From Chloranthus sessilifolius (lineage: Eukaryota; Streptophyta; Magnoliopsida; Chloranthales; Chloranthaceae), in NCBI GenBank assembly GCA_021018995.1, contig CM037596.1, positions 88,853,184-88,917,183 of the forward strand: a DNA stretch of 64,000 nt. The letters run 5' to 3'. The notes beneath the pieces were generated by a model that did not search any database, was not told the DNA's origin, and saw only the letters and a list, made by a program, of their open reading frames with translations. Made by a program: the position numbers and the translations under genes. Shown piece after piece: positions 22,835 through 34,807 of this stretch (position 1 is its first letter; the number at the start of each line of letters is the position of its first letter).

Positions 22835-23238
22835 AGCCTTAGGGTGATTCTGATCCACCGATCCAAGATGGATCCTTCTTCTTTACACCTGAGCTTGTAG
22901 AAGCCTGGTGAGAGATTGTACAGAGGCAGACTCCCCCATATTTGTATAGATCCGCCATCAGATGTTGGATCTGATCTAGTTATAGAGATTGCAGGCTGGT
23001 GACTGGACCATTGTAGCCTCGCTCAAGCAATGGACAGCTAGATCGAAGGTTGTACTCAATCTCTTGCTGGTTCTGTGTGTCTGGGCTATCATGGTCCTAC
23101 AGCCTTAGCCCCACATATAGAGCTTTAGAGGTTGAGGTTCCCTATGGATTCTTGAGCTGGTAGCCTGGATGAAATAGTGCCTGCAATGATTTACTTGTTA
23201 TGTTCTGACCCATCCCTGGATAGTGGCTCCCCTATGGG

Positions 23239-23270
23239 ATAATTTGTGACCATTCAAGTGGACAGGTTAT
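23239..23270 (+). other. Conserved 32-nt LTR hairpin, copy 3 (E1 5' LTR, b)
   Basis: Outer arms ATAATTTGT and ACAGGTTAT pair fully if two T-G pairs are allowed. Inner arms CCA and TGG enclose TTCAAG. Confidence 0.65.
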
Positions 23271-23767
23271 AGCCTTAAGGGTGGAATCATGGCAGAGTGA
23301 TGGGTTAGATCCTTTCTCCTCAGAGGTGATAATGTAACCTCTGGACAGGATTTCTATAACATCAAATCTAAATCTGAGTTACAAAACTTCTCTGACGTTG
23401 GCTCAATAACATACTTCTCACCCTTTTTATACTTATTTTCCACACTCCATCCATCCTCTAAACACTTTTTGTAGTTTAGTTATTAGAATACTTAGAATAA
23501 GTGACCTTAAACTCCCCTCCTTCTAGGACTGCTAGATCTGTAGATAGATCTGGAGGGACTACTAGAGATGGCTCCCTTGGAGCTTTAGATCACCTTTCCC
23601 TGTGGGACAAACTCTTACTTATCAAAACTTGCTACAAAGGACCACAGATCTGCGTGTCTAGGACTTCGAGTTGTCTTGGATTCACCCCTGTTTTACTCTG
23701 TCTTTGATTTTAAATAACTTTCACCACCAACCAATAATCAAAGCACACCGTATAGTCAATCAACAAG

Positions 23768-23782
23768 TTTTTAGCCGCCGGA
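23768..23782 (+). other. E1 primer-binding site, decayed
   Basis: Two bases after the LTR, TTTTTAGCCGCCGGAAAGATGA aligns with the E2 stretch TTTTTGGCATCGTTGTCGGG. E1 has lost about five bases in the middle and has TTAG where TTGG is expected, so priming by tRNA-Asp is probably impaired. Confidence 0.55.
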
Positions 23783-24122
23783 AAGATGATCTATTAGTAG
23801 ACCCTTAGTTTTTTGTATTCTTAGTATTCTTTGCACATGCGAATAATTGTTACTGCTGACATAATTTTGAACCTTTCTTGCAGATCTGGACAGCAGTAGT
23901 GAAGGATAGTTGGACTGCAATTGGAACTTAGCGACCTCTATTTGCAAACTCTATGACTTTTAAGCTCTGTCTATCTTTCTTAAACAATTTTTTTAGCAGT
24001 ATCTAGGATAGTTTAAATGTATTCTTTGAATAGCTGTAAACTAGTTAGATAAATTTGTTAGTGTACAATTATTCTTTTGCAATGTGCCTGCAAGAAGCTT
24101 TCCTTGCTGTTGGTGTGCTTGT

Positions 24123-25653
24123 ATGCTAGGGAGAAGATCCCTCAGCCCTACTTTAGAGCCTCTTAACCCTGAGTTAGAAAGGGGAAGGAGACTTAGAAAA
24201 GACAGGCACACCACAGAGAGCCCCCAGGATTATCTGTGACAGCAATTATGGGTGAAGAACAACCCAGAACCCTCAAGGAGTTGAATGCTTCGGATGACTA
24301 TAACTCCCCTTTTAGCATTCAATTCCCTGATGTTCACGGGAACTATGAAATAAAAACTTCAATCATCCAGATGCTGCCAGCTTTCCATGGGCTTAGCAAA
24401 GAAGACCCTTATAAGCATATTGACCAGTTTTTGGCCTTGTGCACCACTTTCAATGTCACTGGTTTGGGACCTGAGGCCACTAGGCTCAGACTCTTTCCCT
24501 TCTCTCTGAAAGATAGCGCCAGTACCTGGCTGGCCACTCTTCCCAACAATAGCATTGCTTCATGGAAAGACCTGCAGAGCAGATTCCTAACCAAGTTCTT
24601 CCCTAAGACCAAAACTAGCCAGTTGAGGAAAGAGATTCTTGCATTTGCTCAATCCCCAATTGAGGATTTTAACCAGTCCTGGGATAGGTTTAAAGAAATG
24701 CTCAAACAATGCCACCACCACAAGATCCCTGAGTGGCAGCTTGTACAAAGCTTCTACAATGGGATTGATGAGAAAAATAGAGATATGGTCGATGCCTCTT
24801 GTGGTGGATCCTACATGCACAAGACTGCTGAGGAGGCATGGGAACTGTTTGAGGTGATTAGTGAGAATGCTTTTTAAAAGCCATCCCTGGCAAGAACGAT
24901 CCAGGAATCTGAGTCAAAAGTGGGGCCTGTTGCTGGATCAAAAGGAAAATTTTATGAGGTGTCTGGGAACAATGACCTGCAGCTGCAGATGGCAAACCTC
25001 TATATGAAGTTTGATAAATTATTGACTGTGATGCAACCCAGAAGGGCTGCTCATGTGGCGGTGGCATGTTTGATATGCCAGTCCCCACAGCACACAGTAG
25101 AGGAATGTCCATCTGCAGGATAATTTCCTGAATTGATGTTGGAACATGCTGCTGCTACTCATTCTTATGGCTGCAAGAATAACTGGGCTACAAGAAAAGC
25201 CATATGGATACCAAAGACCAAAATGTCTGGAGAGACCACCCAAATCTGTGGTGGAAGCAAGATAACTACATGCAGCCCCAATAGATGTTGGCCCTTCCAC
25301 AAAGGCCACAGCAGCAGTTCAATTAAGGGAATGCCCCTAGGTCTACCTTCCAGCACCATCAGCAGCCCCATCAGCAGCAAAATCAGTTGGTCTTACCCCC
25401 TTCTCAACCTAGAAATACTTCTTTCGAGGACCAGGTCTTGACATCATAGCAAAACCTGGGTTCCTTGACTCAGACTGTGAACTCTCATGATCAGATTATC
25501 AAGAAGATGGAAGAACAGATTGGACAACTAGCGAACACCTTAGCCAAAAGAGAAGTGGGAAGGTTGCCCAGTCAACCAGTGGTTAATCCCAAGGGCCAAT
25601 TTTTGATTGGTGAAGGATCCTCAGACCCTGAAGGGGATCTTTCATTGAATTGA
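24123..25653 (+). pseudogene. E1 gag (Retrotrans_gag domain and zinc knuckle), broken
   Basis: The frame likely begins at ATG 24123 (MLGRRSLSPTLEPLNPELER), as in E2, then shifts before the longest open stretch at 24236-24877. That stretch holds the PF03732 core: Y-N-S-P-F near the front, then RLRLFPFSLKDSASTWLATL, F-L-T-K-F-F-P, and A-E-E-A-W-E-L-F-E. After a TAA it resumes in frame at 24920 and gives a zinc knuckle C-L-I-C-x4-H-x4-C at about 25069-25110. A second frameshift leads to a Q/P-rich linker and a final helix K-K-M-E-E-Q-I-G-Q-L-A-N-T-L-A-K-R-E. In total five in-frame stops (TAA, TAA, TAG, TAA, TAG) and two frameshifts. Gag forms the virus-like particle and binds RNA; this copy cannot be read through. 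Confidence 0.85.
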
Positions 25654-26469
25654 TGATAAGAACGGTGCACCTTTGTATAATATGTACTTTACAGTTTATA
25701 GGAATAGTTAGCAATCTTGTTGGAATTTGAGTTTAGTGCTTTAATGCCTACTTTTATACTAGCACCCCCTGTGTGATGATTTCAAGTGATTAAATGATTA
25801 TGTAGTATTTGACTGCTTTGCGTGATGTGTGACTTTAATGCCTTGAGAGTATGAGAATTTGTGAATGCTTTATAATGCTTATGGGTGTCCCTGGAAGAGA
25901 GTCTGTGAGAGAATCCACCCATAAAGTCTGGGTCAAAAGAGCTGACTAGTGGGTGAGTGAATTCTGCCTCGGGTAAGCCATCGCGGGGTTATGAATAATG
26001 AGTTTGGTCCCATTTCACGCAGTTCATAAAGAACTACTTTGTTTTGCTATCGCAAGTTTCAGATATAGCTGGGTGGGCTGCCTCGCGCAGTTTAAAGGAA
26101 CATCTAATCTCGCGACCCATTCATTCCCAGCCAGCGAGCGGACATTTTCAAAGCGCGCCGAGCCTCGCGATATTTAAATCCCACCCCGCACTGCTTTTCC
26201 TTACTGCTTTCTCTTTCCTCTCCTACCAGCGAAACCCTAGCTCCCACTCCTCTAAACCTCTCTCCTTCAGCATCCTGTCTACAGATCATTATTCACTTTG
26301 AAATTCTGGATTTTTGTTCTTAGAGCTTCCATCAATAGTTGCCCCCTGTGAAGAGCTCTTGCGATTCTCAGTGCGTCCAATTAAATAGAACCCTAACTTT
26401 TAGGGTTAGACTCAACTCCTGATATTTCCTTTCAAAATTTCAACTGCACACTCACCAAGGAAAGTTGTG
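25654..26469 (+). promoter_or_regulatory. Internal promoter region before E1 ORF2
   Basis: Between gag and ORF2 lies a small copy of the LTR-type motif array at 25970-26165 (CCTCGCGCAG, CTCGCGACC, CCAGCGAGC, CCTCGCGATA). It leads into a TATA-like TATTTAAATCCCACC at 26171-26179. A pyrimidine-rich leader with AAACCCTAG and TTTTAGGGTTAG telo-box-like strings runs to the ORF2 ATG. E2 has the same order. Start-site mapping is lacking, so promoter function is inferred. Confidence 0.55.
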
Positions 26470-28337
26470 ATGGCTCTTAAAAGTGCACCTGTGAAGAGAG
26501 CCAGGGACAAGGCCACTGTGGAGCCTACCCCTAAGAAAGCCAAGTCCTCTACGGCTCAGCAAAAAGGGAAGGAGGTGGCTGCACCAACACCGGATTATTC
26601 GACGCCCTCTGAGCTCCTCATTTCCATTCCCTTAGAGTTAGAAGCCATTTTCGATATCTCTTTCTTCGAATCAGAGCCATTGTCAGCACCTTCCATCGAG
26701 TTCTTGCGCAAGGCTGGTTTGTTCCCCTTGATGCAAATGATTCCTGCACTAGCCTACCCTCGGTTAGTGCAACTCTTTTACCAACACCTTAGAGTTAAAC
26801 CAGACACACGGGGGCAGCCTGGCCTCCTTGCATTAGTTGACAATTTTGAGATGCTGCTTAGCCCGGAGTTAATCGCTGAAGTCTTGGGCATCCCTGCCAG
26901 TTTTGATCCCAACTGCGGTTATGGTGCCCCCGTGAGTGCCCCCATTGACACCATTGCCCAGGCCATTACCAGAGGATTGAAAGCCACAGGGGACTCCATT
27001 AGAAGAAGATATTTGGAGCCCAAACTGCTATTTATCGATCAAGTGCTAAGGAAGAATATCTATTGCTACAGCCATTAGCAAGAAAGGAGGACACCAATTG
27101 TTGATGCTCTCTATTCCTTCTCTCTGGGCCATGGATTTAATGCTGCATGGTTGATCTTCGAGGCTATGAAGGATACAATGGTGAAGCTGGGGCAGCAAAA
27201 GAAAATCCACACTCTCCCCTATGAAAGACTCATCACCAGACTACTTCTGAGGGGAGGGTACAAGATACCAGTGGGGGAGTTATCTGCTGACCTCACTCCC
27301 ACCACTTTTGGTAAGAGACAATGGGGGATTAGCAAAAGTCTAATGGATCCCCAGAAGAAGAAGAAGAAGGTTGAAGCTCAGAATGTCTCCGAGTAGGGAG
27401 AGGGAGCTGCTGTGGCAAAAGCCACCCCTGCCCCCAAAAAGAAGGCTAAAAACCTTGGCCCAAAGAAGGTGGCGCGAGCTTCTGTCACCTCTGCTTCTGC
27501 AGCAATTCCTCCATCCACCACTCTTACCTCTCCACTACCTTCTTCACCCATTCCATCTCTCCCTTTTCCTCTTTTATCTCCTTTTTCCATCCCACCTCCA
27601 AAGGTTACCAGAGCTTCTGCTTAGGATGATCCCCATGGGCGCCTCCTTTACAAAGAAGAACGCAGACAGGCTGCTGCTGCCCTTGGATTGGACCCTACTG
27701 AGCTCTTTCCTTCTGATTCCGACTCTGATGCTGCACCACCCCCGGATCCCAGTGCCCAACCTACTATTGCTGCTCCTTCCTCTGGCCCTGTGGCACAATC
27801 CTATCCTCAACGAAGGAAAGTTGCTGCAAAGAGGACCACTCCCCCAACTCGCTCTTTGAAAATCGGAAAAGAAACATCTCCCCAGTCTGAGGAGGCACCA
27901 CCACTAAGCAAGCCTGTGAAAGGGAAGAGCCCTGCCATTCCTACAGTGACATTACCAGATCCATCTCCTGTGGCTCCCCCTAAACCAGAAAAAGGGAAAA
28001 GTCCTCTCCTGTCTCAGGTGCCAGCCCAGCCGAATCCCCAGTTGCCACTCCTGAGCCAGCACAAGCCCAATCATCTCCTACTCCCCCTCTGCTTCAGCAA
28101 GGGCAAGCCTCCAAAGGTAAGGGCCCCAAAGGAAACTCTCCCACCAAACCCCTTGAGCCAACCACTGCTAAATCGTCGGAGATCCCTCCTGAGCCCAAGA
28201 AGAGAAAAATGAGGGTTCGGGCTCCTACCATACCCAAAACTCCCAAGCAAAGAAAGGCAGAGAGGGAACGAAAGAAGAAAGAAGAAGAGGCTCTCCTACA
28301 AGAGCATGCAAGGAAGATGGGATGGGATAAATTTTAA
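26470..28337 (+). pseudogene. E1 ORF2, putative plant transposon protein (PF20167-like), broken
   Basis: ATG at 26470 opens a frame (MALKSAPVKRARDKATVEPT) with a nuclear-localisation-like basic N-terminus (KRARDK...PKKAK). Residues about 60-200 carry P-R-L-V-Q-L-F-Y-Q-H-L, L-S-P-E-L-I-A-E-V-L-G-I-P and L-R-K-N-I-Y-C-Y. After a TAG, T-P-I-V-D-A-L-Y-S-F and L-P-Y-E-R-L-I-T-R-L follow. This order of motifs fits the 'putative plant transposon protein' domain often found beside Athila-type gag. Then come an A/P/S-rich linker and a highly basic tail ending A-R-K-M-G-W-D-K-F. Stops at 27076, 27394 and 27622 are all TAG in one frame, and one frameshift lies before 28209. The molecular role of this domain is not established. 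E2 shares the N-terminal half, not the tail. Confidence 0.7.
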
Positions 28338-28550
28338 GACAGATTCTAACTAGATTGTACCTAGGAATTTCTCTATTTCTTTTACAACTGTTCTCTTGTA
28401 TTTTGTATATTTCTAATATTTCATAGACTTTTCCCCTGTCTTTACTATCTTGCTTTGCCTGTGTGTTTTGTTCCCTGTTCTTTTCTTTTCTTTTCTGCTG
28501 TAATAAATCTGCTGCACATTGACCTTGAACCAGTGAGGACACTGCTCCTC

Positions 28551-28566
28551 ATAGGTTTGGGGTATG
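28551..28566 (+). other. Internal copy of the PPT after E1 ORF2
   Basis: ATAGGTTTGGGGTATGAC resembles the 3' PPT (ATTAGGTTTGGGGGTGTG). In E2 the equivalent at 45351 is even closer. It could prime a second plus strand, or be a remnant of an older LTR junction. Confidence 0.5.
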
Positions 28567-30194
28567 ACAGGCAGACCCTGCCAATGGACTAGTTAACATA
28601 AGTGCAGCAGACTCATCTGAGCAATATGGAAATGGACCTCTGTTCACTTAAGAATCATGGAATTAAGAAGTTTAAAATTTATGCAAACATTGGACATTAT
28701 AAACTTCTAATATTCCACATTTCCATGATAATATCACCAAGGAAACCTACTTGTATCTGTACTTAGTGAATCATTAGAGAGAGAAAAAGGTGAAGACATA
28801 CTTGAAAGTTCAAAGGATGACCATAACCAGTGAGAATTGGGCCTACAAATTTTTTCTATTCTTTGAGGAGTAACTAAGGCATTTCTTTTAGTTCTAAGAT
28901 TTGGTGAGTCATGCTCACTAGAAGTTAGGTAACTCCAAGTTGAAACAATGGCAACTCATGAGACCTAGGAAAGGATCAAGGCCTTCTCTTGGAGTTTGAG
29001 CCTAAAAGACCAATCCTAAACAAGCGCCCTTGTCATACCCCTTTGAGCTTTAATCCTAAATTTCTTCAAAATACACAGAGTACTTGAACTGAACCTATGA
29101 ACCTAATTCAACCTACCCTCACTCTGAGAATTCAGAAGGTAAAGGAGACAGTGTTGAAGATGGACTAGCCATGGTCAATATTAGGCGAATGGAGAAGAAG
29201 GATCTCAAAAAAAAAATCTGGCAGTATGGTCACTGAGAACATGGTGGCATTTCTGAAAAGCAAAAAAAAAATAAAAAGAAGGAAACTCCAGTAAAAAGAA
29301 ACAAAAATAATAATGAAGAGGAATAAGAGAGAAGTCAAGAGGAACTTTCATTGGAAAATCAAAATCAAGAGGAGAAACTGATCACTTCAAGTCGAAAAAT
29401 CTCAAAGAAGATGAAGGGAGCTGAATTATGGAAGGTGAAGTCATGAACCACCTCTGTGACCTATTGATTTCTCAAATTGGAACCCCTTTTCAACCTTCCA
29501 TTCTTTTTAACCCTACTCCATAAGCCACATTCTGAAGATTAAAAGCCCTTGTGATCCAAAGTTGAGTGAGTCATGTGAAGATAAGGAATTATCCAATCTA
29601 TGGTGAGGAACTGACAATGATGTCAGCACTTAAGAACTCTGCCTATGCTCATGCTTACAAACCCAGTTGGGGGATGTAACTGCTCTTGAGCCTGTGAGAA
29701 ACTGAACCCCTCAACAAACCTTTATGAGAGTATACCACCGCAAAGCTTTCTTTTGAGTGCGAACTTGAATGCATTATGTATGACCTTAACCTAATTTTCT
29801 GACATAAGGATAAGCTCAGTGCAGACACACACTTGTGCAGTTTTCTGTGATTACAAACTATTTGGAAATGCTGTGCAATCATGAGAGTTTATGCTGTTTA
29901 AGTTACTGTGCAACCAATGAATTAAATTTCTTTTATGTGTACTGATTCAAGAGTAGACTAAATCTGATTCCTTAACTGCTCATTGGATGACATTGCACTT
30001 TTGTTAACTATTTCATTTGAGAAGTTTGTGGGTGTCTTCACTGAAAACCCTCAGGAGACTTCACTCCTCCACTAGGGATCACCTAGGGGTTTAAAAGACA
30101 TGGTACATATGCTAAATGTATCCGTGCTCCCTACGAAAGTGGCATTTAATTTTTAGAGTAGATTTAATGTAGCTTTGCTAAGGGACTAGCAAAG
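28567..30194 (+). other. E1 3' non-coding interior
   Basis: No frame of note. It aligns along its length with 45367-46937 of E2, including a stretch rich in A tracts near 29205-29320. Such long non-coding 3' regions are a hallmark of large retrotransposon derivatives. Confidence 0.7.
30051..30150 (+). other. Conserved pre-PPT block, E1
   Basis: CACTCCTCCACTAGGGATC, then CCTAGGGGTTTAAAAG, then GTGCTCCCTACGAAAGTGGC. It recurs at 46801-46893 in E2, 62922-63014 in E5 (minus) and 1880-1968 in A1 (minus). Confidence 0.75.
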
Positions 30195-30210
30195 ATTAGG
30201 TTTGGGGGTG
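30195..30210 (+). other. E1 polypurine tract
   Basis: ATTAGGTTTGGGGGTG directly abuts the TGTTAAGACC start of the 3' LTR. Confidence 0.85.
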
Positions 30211-31791
30211 TGTTAAGACCTGAAAAGTACCACTTTTCACCCCTTAACTTAACCTTTGATTAGACCCTTAGCCACCTAATAAGTTCTTGTTAAGTGTTTT
30301 GTACAGGTAATAATCAACAGTGAAATAAGGCCAAGAATCCTGTTAAGGAGCCTGCCTGGGCACCAGATATCCCTCAGAAGAATGAACTCTGAATCCAGAC
30401 CTGAAATGAGCCTCGCGCAACTAACCCAAGCTTTAGAGGATTTAGGAGAAATATGCCTCGCGCAGTTCAACGGAGCTTCCCAAGGCTTTACAGCAACCTC
30501 TCGCGCAGATGAATGACTGAAGAGCTTCAGAAACTCAAACTCGCGCAGCTCTCGTGAAGCTCAAGAGTAGAACACATCACTCAGTGTCGCACAGTTCAAA
30601 GCAGACCTCTCTCAATCTCACACAGTTCGCTCAGAACGGCTGAGGAGAGAGAGCTTCAAAAGATTCCTCGCGCAGTCACCGCTGGATGCAATTATCAGAA
30701 GAAGAACGCCTCGTGCAGTTCTCGCGCCATTCAAGAAAGAAAACATCCTGGCGAAGGCAAAGCCAATCTCACGAAGATCAAGTGAGACATAGAACCTCGA
30801 GCAGTTTCGAACTCAGAAGAGCCTCGCAAGGTAACTCGCGAAGTCCAAATAAAGAGAAGTGCTCGCAAAGTTCTTGCGCTACTGCCCAGTGAAGACCGAT
30901 CGACCGCGCGACTGCTTGAATTTCAACCCTGCGACACTTGAGACTGTGTTTTCTATTCAACCTCGTGAAGCCCAATCCAACGAGAGCTCAACTCTCTACC
31001 GCGCGACTGCCTGAAGAGCAAACCAAGGCAACCTCGCGACGGCTGAAGCTTGATTGTCAAATCATCCTAGCGAAGAGTAAAGAGCTACCACGCGACAAGT
31101 CTGGGAAACTACAGCTACCTAGCGAGGCTCTGACCCTAAACCTCCATCTCTTCAGCAGAGGACCTTCTGGGTATTTCCAACGATTAGGGCACGCACTCCC
31201 ATGCTTAAATCTCTGTGCACGCGCCCCGAGGCATCTAAGGATCATTATCAGGCCACGTGGCATCGTTAAAATTAGGGTTTCCTAACCCTAATGCGCTGCC
31301 ACCCCACTGCTATATAAACCCATACCTGAGCTTAGGTTTAGGCATCGGGGAACCCATCTCAGATCGTTTTTCTTTTCTCTTTCTTTTTGGCAGTAAGTAG
31401 TTTTCTTTTTCTTTCCTTCTCTCCATAGTCCAGCACTTGCTGGCTATGCCTTTGTATGTATTTTTGAATTAGATCAATGGAAGTTTTGTAATAGGATATG
31501 TACTTTATGGGATTGTTGTTTGTGTGTGAGATGCTCTGTGCAAGGCTGCTACCATGTGATCCGCCATTGCTTTGGCTGTGTTTCAAAGCAATGGAGGACT
31601 GATTCTAAGGGCCACTCAGATCCAAGTGACCTGTGTGTCTGGGCTATCATGGTCCTACAGCCTTAGCCCCACCACATGACCCACTAGATCTGAAATCCCC
31701 ATGGGAGCTTGAGCTAGTAGCCTTGTGAGTATGGTGGTAGCAGCGATAATCTTGTTTTATTTTGGACTCCGTGAGGAGGATAACCTCTAGG

Positions 31792-31823
31792 ATAGTCTGT
31801 GACCATTTAAGTGGACAAATTAT
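31792..31823 (+). other. Conserved 32-nt LTR hairpin, copy 4 (E1 3' LTR, a)
   Basis: Outer arms ATAGTCTGT and ACAAATTAT, inner CCA and TGG. Differs from its 5' LTR partner at three positions. Confidence 0.55.
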
Positions 31824-32227
31824 AGCCTTAGGGTGATTCTGATCCACCGATCCAAGATGGATCCTTCTTCTTTACACCTGAGCTTGTAGAAGCCTGGTGA
31901 GAGATTGTACAGAGGCAGACTCCCCCATATTTGTATAGATCCGCCATCAGATGTTGGATCTGATCTAGTCATAGAGATTGCAGGCTGGTGACTGGACCAT
32001 TGTAGCCTCGCTCAAGCAATGGACAGCTAGATCAAAGGTTGTACTCAATCTCTTGCTGGTTCTGTGTGTCTGGGCTATCATGGTCCTACAGCCTTAGCCC
32101 CACATATAGAGCTTTAGAGGTTAAGGTTCCCTATGGATTCTTGAGCTAGTGGCCTGGATGAAATAGTGCCTGCAATGATTTACTTGTTATGTTCTGACCC
32201 ATCCCTGGATAGTGGCTCCCCTATGGG

Positions 32228-32259
32228 ATAATTTGTGACCATTCAAGTGGACAGGTTAT
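32228..32259 (+). other. Conserved 32-nt LTR hairpin, copy 5 (E1 3' LTR, b)
   Basis: Outer arms ATAATTTGT and ACAGGTTAT, identical to the 5' LTR partner at 23239. Confidence 0.65.
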
Positions 32260-32756
32260 AGCCTTAAGGGTGAAATCATGGCAGAGTGATGGGTTGGATC
32301 CTTTCTCCTCAGAGGTGATAATGTAACCTCTGGACAGGATTTCTATAACATCAGATCTAAATCTGAGTTACAAAACTTCTCTGACCTTGGCTCAATAACA
32401 TACTTCTCACCCTTTTTATACTTATTTTCCACACTCCATCCATCCTCTCAACACTTTCTGTAGTTTAGTTATTAGAATACTTAGAATAAGTGACCTTAAC
32501 CTCCCCTCCTTCTAGGACTGCCAGATCTGTAGATAGATCTGGAGGGACTACTAGAGATGGCTCCCTTGGAGCTTTAGATCACCTTTCCCTGTGGGACAAA
32601 CTCTTACTTATCAAAACTTGCTACAAAGGACCCTATATCTTGCAGGTCTAGGACTTCTGAGTTGTGCTGGATTCACCCCCTGTTTTACTCTGTCTTTGAT
32701 TTTTAAATAACTTTCACCACCAACCAATAATCAAAGCACACCAGAAGTAGTCAACA

Positions 32757-32821
32757 CCATACCTTAAACAAAAACAAACACATGAAATCCCCCTTCACCA
32801 TGACAAAAATTTCACTAATTC
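32757..32821. repeat. Direct repeat, copy 1 (right part, after E1)
   Basis: CCATACCTTAAACAAAAACA to TTTCACTAATTC matches 34744-34807. Confidence 0.8.
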
Positions 32822-34577
32822 AAAAACACAAAATAACAAACAACCACTTAATAAAAATAATAAGTAATTAAATAAAATAACTAAAAAGTAATAAAACACT
32901 AGTAAAAAATAAAAATGCCAGCTACCCTCACCACCAGGACATCCATTGCAACCCAAAAAGTAATAAAAATAAAGAAACAAAAGCAAAATAAAATAAAATA
33001 AAAATAAAAAGCAAAAGTATATATATATATAGATATATATATATATATATATATATAACAAAAGAAATAAGATAACTCAGAAAAAGGGGAAGTTACCCCC
33101 CACAGTCCCGATGAACACAACTCCAAGACACAGATCACTCGCTGATGCCCTGTCACAACTACTCCCGAAAAGATAAGTCACTCACCCCTCGTTTAACCAC
33201 AACAAATGGACCAACAAATAAACTTAGGAAAAAGTAATCAAGACAAAAATGAGCCCATCAGAACCCTGAAATAAAAATAAACACAAAAAAATATATAAAT
33301 AAAACAAACAACAAGCCAAAACAATAAAAGTCCCAACACGATAACAAAAAAGAGAGACCAAAAAATAATAAGAATAAATAGCAAAATGACACTTGAACGA
33401 TAATAGAACAACGACAAGGAGGGGACCAATACCACAACAAAAATGGCCATAAATAATGTCCGATCATGACCCGAGGATTACATCAAAGGAAGAAGTAGAC
33501 TAAGGATGATGATGAGTACATTGCTTCTACAACCAATAAAGCACAAGCGCTCCATCGACATTATTTAATACCCAAGAAGAAATGCGAAACTACTCCAGCA
33601 ACCCAACCAGCATGTATGAAGATGATGACACCGATGGTGGAGAGGGAAATAACAAGGTGAAATCTCCCAGATAAACCTTGCTAAGACATGACTCCACCCA
33701 AAGTTCAAGTGCAATGACTGAAGCCGATGACAAAGTGGATGATCTACGGACCGAAGCTGATGAAGAAAATGCAATGGGGAACGAAACAGATCCATCTATT
33801 TATTACCACAAAGCTGATGTAAATTCTCCTCCTCTGTTAAATTGGAGATTAAGCATTTTTCACATCCATGACTGCATGCCCTTCGCGAAAATCTAAAACG
33901 AAACTCCCTACTGTCAAGGGGGACTGCTTCTTGACATCGGATGGTCCTGACTTTGAAGACAACAGTAATGATACCCCAAGGGACAAAGATTCTCGCAAGG
34001 GAACGGTATGGGAAATCGTCCCTGACGCAAAAGAGACAATGCCTAAACACCAACATGAAGGCTTTGAGTTCGTGTGGAAAAATTTAGTAGAGGCATAATA
34101 GTCTAAGAGCTGACAAAACTCAACCAAGGTGCTTGATGTGGGTGGTTGTATGATTTCTCATGATCCAAGAACAAGCAAACTCTCTTGGCAATTGTCTCCC
34201 TCCAGATGTTCCTATCCCATTGCGCAACCGTGCATACTGACCAAAAGGGAGAACTCCCAAATGTCCCATCGCGCACCCATAAGCATACATGATAGCACGT
34301 CTCATCACGATAAAAATGGACACACTAAACCAACCAAACCCATTATCCCACGCAACATCAAAAACCCCAGCACCATTGATGGTGCGTGCATTTTCTGGGT
34401 TCCTTTTAGCCCCTGAAAGAAGTGGCCCAATTCAGTCATGTGGACTCTGGCTAGGGGCGATGGAGTAATAAACTAAGAAATATTAATTGCTAAAAGAAAA
34501 GAGGCAAATTTTAAATGGATAATACCTGAGTCGATGTAATCGCCAGCTGCAAATATTTATCGATGCTGTAAATAAAG
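32822..34577. other. Between the direct repeats, no supported gene
   Basis: A-rich on the plus strand up to about 33470, with a (TA)n tract at 33018-33057. Frames at 33678-34098 (plus) and 33796-34127 (minus) overlap each other and show no domain I know. The stretch 33868-34098 has protein-like composition (rich in D, E, K, T) and may be an old retroelement remnant. Confidence 0.3.
33018..33057. repeat. (TA)n microsatellite
   Basis: TA dinucleotide run with one AGA interruption. Confidence 0.9.
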
Positions 34578-34807
34578 ATCCATGGCAAATAAAGACAAAC
34601 TAATAGCCAAGAGACACTTAGCCCCCTAAAGAAACAATCCATGACGAAAGAGATGCACTAATAACACAGAGACACCTAACACCTCCCAAATTCAAACACT
34701 CTTAACAAGGTCACCCCAACAAAATAAGAGACAAAATAAAAGCCCATACCTTAAAAAAAACAAACACATGAAATCTCCCTTCACCATGACAAAAATTTCA
34801 CTAATTC
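34578..34807. repeat. Direct repeat, copy 2 (uninterrupted)
   Basis: The 230-bp copy corresponds to 21050-21220 plus 32757-32821. It shows AAGCCCATACCTTAAA unbroken where E1 is inserted in copy 1. Sequence before and after does not match the flanks of copy 1. Nature unknown. Confidence 0.8.

Larger units (their letters stand above)
21221..23765 (+). repeat. E1 5' LTR
   Basis: It begins TGTTAAGACCTGAAAAGTAC and ends GTCAATCAACA. It contains the CGCG motif array (21420-22065), a G-box, an inverted telo-box, a TATA box (22322), two conserved hairpins and the U5 block (23595-23650). Everything after the TATA box, about 1.4 kb, would be transcribed leader. Confidence 0.95.
21221..32756 (+). mobile_element. 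E1: complete non-autonomous LTR retrotransposon (gag + ORF2, no pol)
   Basis: The 11,536-bp element has LTRs at 21221-23765 and 30211-32756, and CCATA duplications at 21216-21220 and 32757-32761. The order is 5' LTR, decayed PBS, gag, internal promoter region, ORF2, internal PPT copy, long non-coding stretch, PPT, 3' LTR. I looked through the 6.4-kb interior and see no protease, reverse transcriptase, RNase H or integrase motif. This fits TR-GAG-type elements that use proteins from autonomous relatives. LTRs are highly alike except for a divergent patch near 21640-21700 versus 30625-30680, so insertion is fairly recent compared with A1. A second copy of the target, uninterrupted, lies at 34578-34807. 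Confidence 0.9.
30211..32756 (+). repeat. E1 3' LTR
   Basis: It starts TGTTAAGACCTGAAAAGTAC and ends GTAGTCAACA, followed by the CCATA duplication. It holds the CGCG array (30410-31110), G-box at 31253, TATA box at 31311, two hairpins and the U5 block at 32585-32646. Confidence 0.95.

Noticed and set aside
31359-31586. 75-codon minus-strand frame, also at 22370-22597, as a conserved small gene
   Set aside because: The likeness is due to the two LTRs of E1 being copies; the frame runs antisense through the leader.
33868-34098. Plus-strand frame with protein-like composition
   Set aside because: No domain known to me, and overlapping minus-strand frames are equally long. Left as unassigned.
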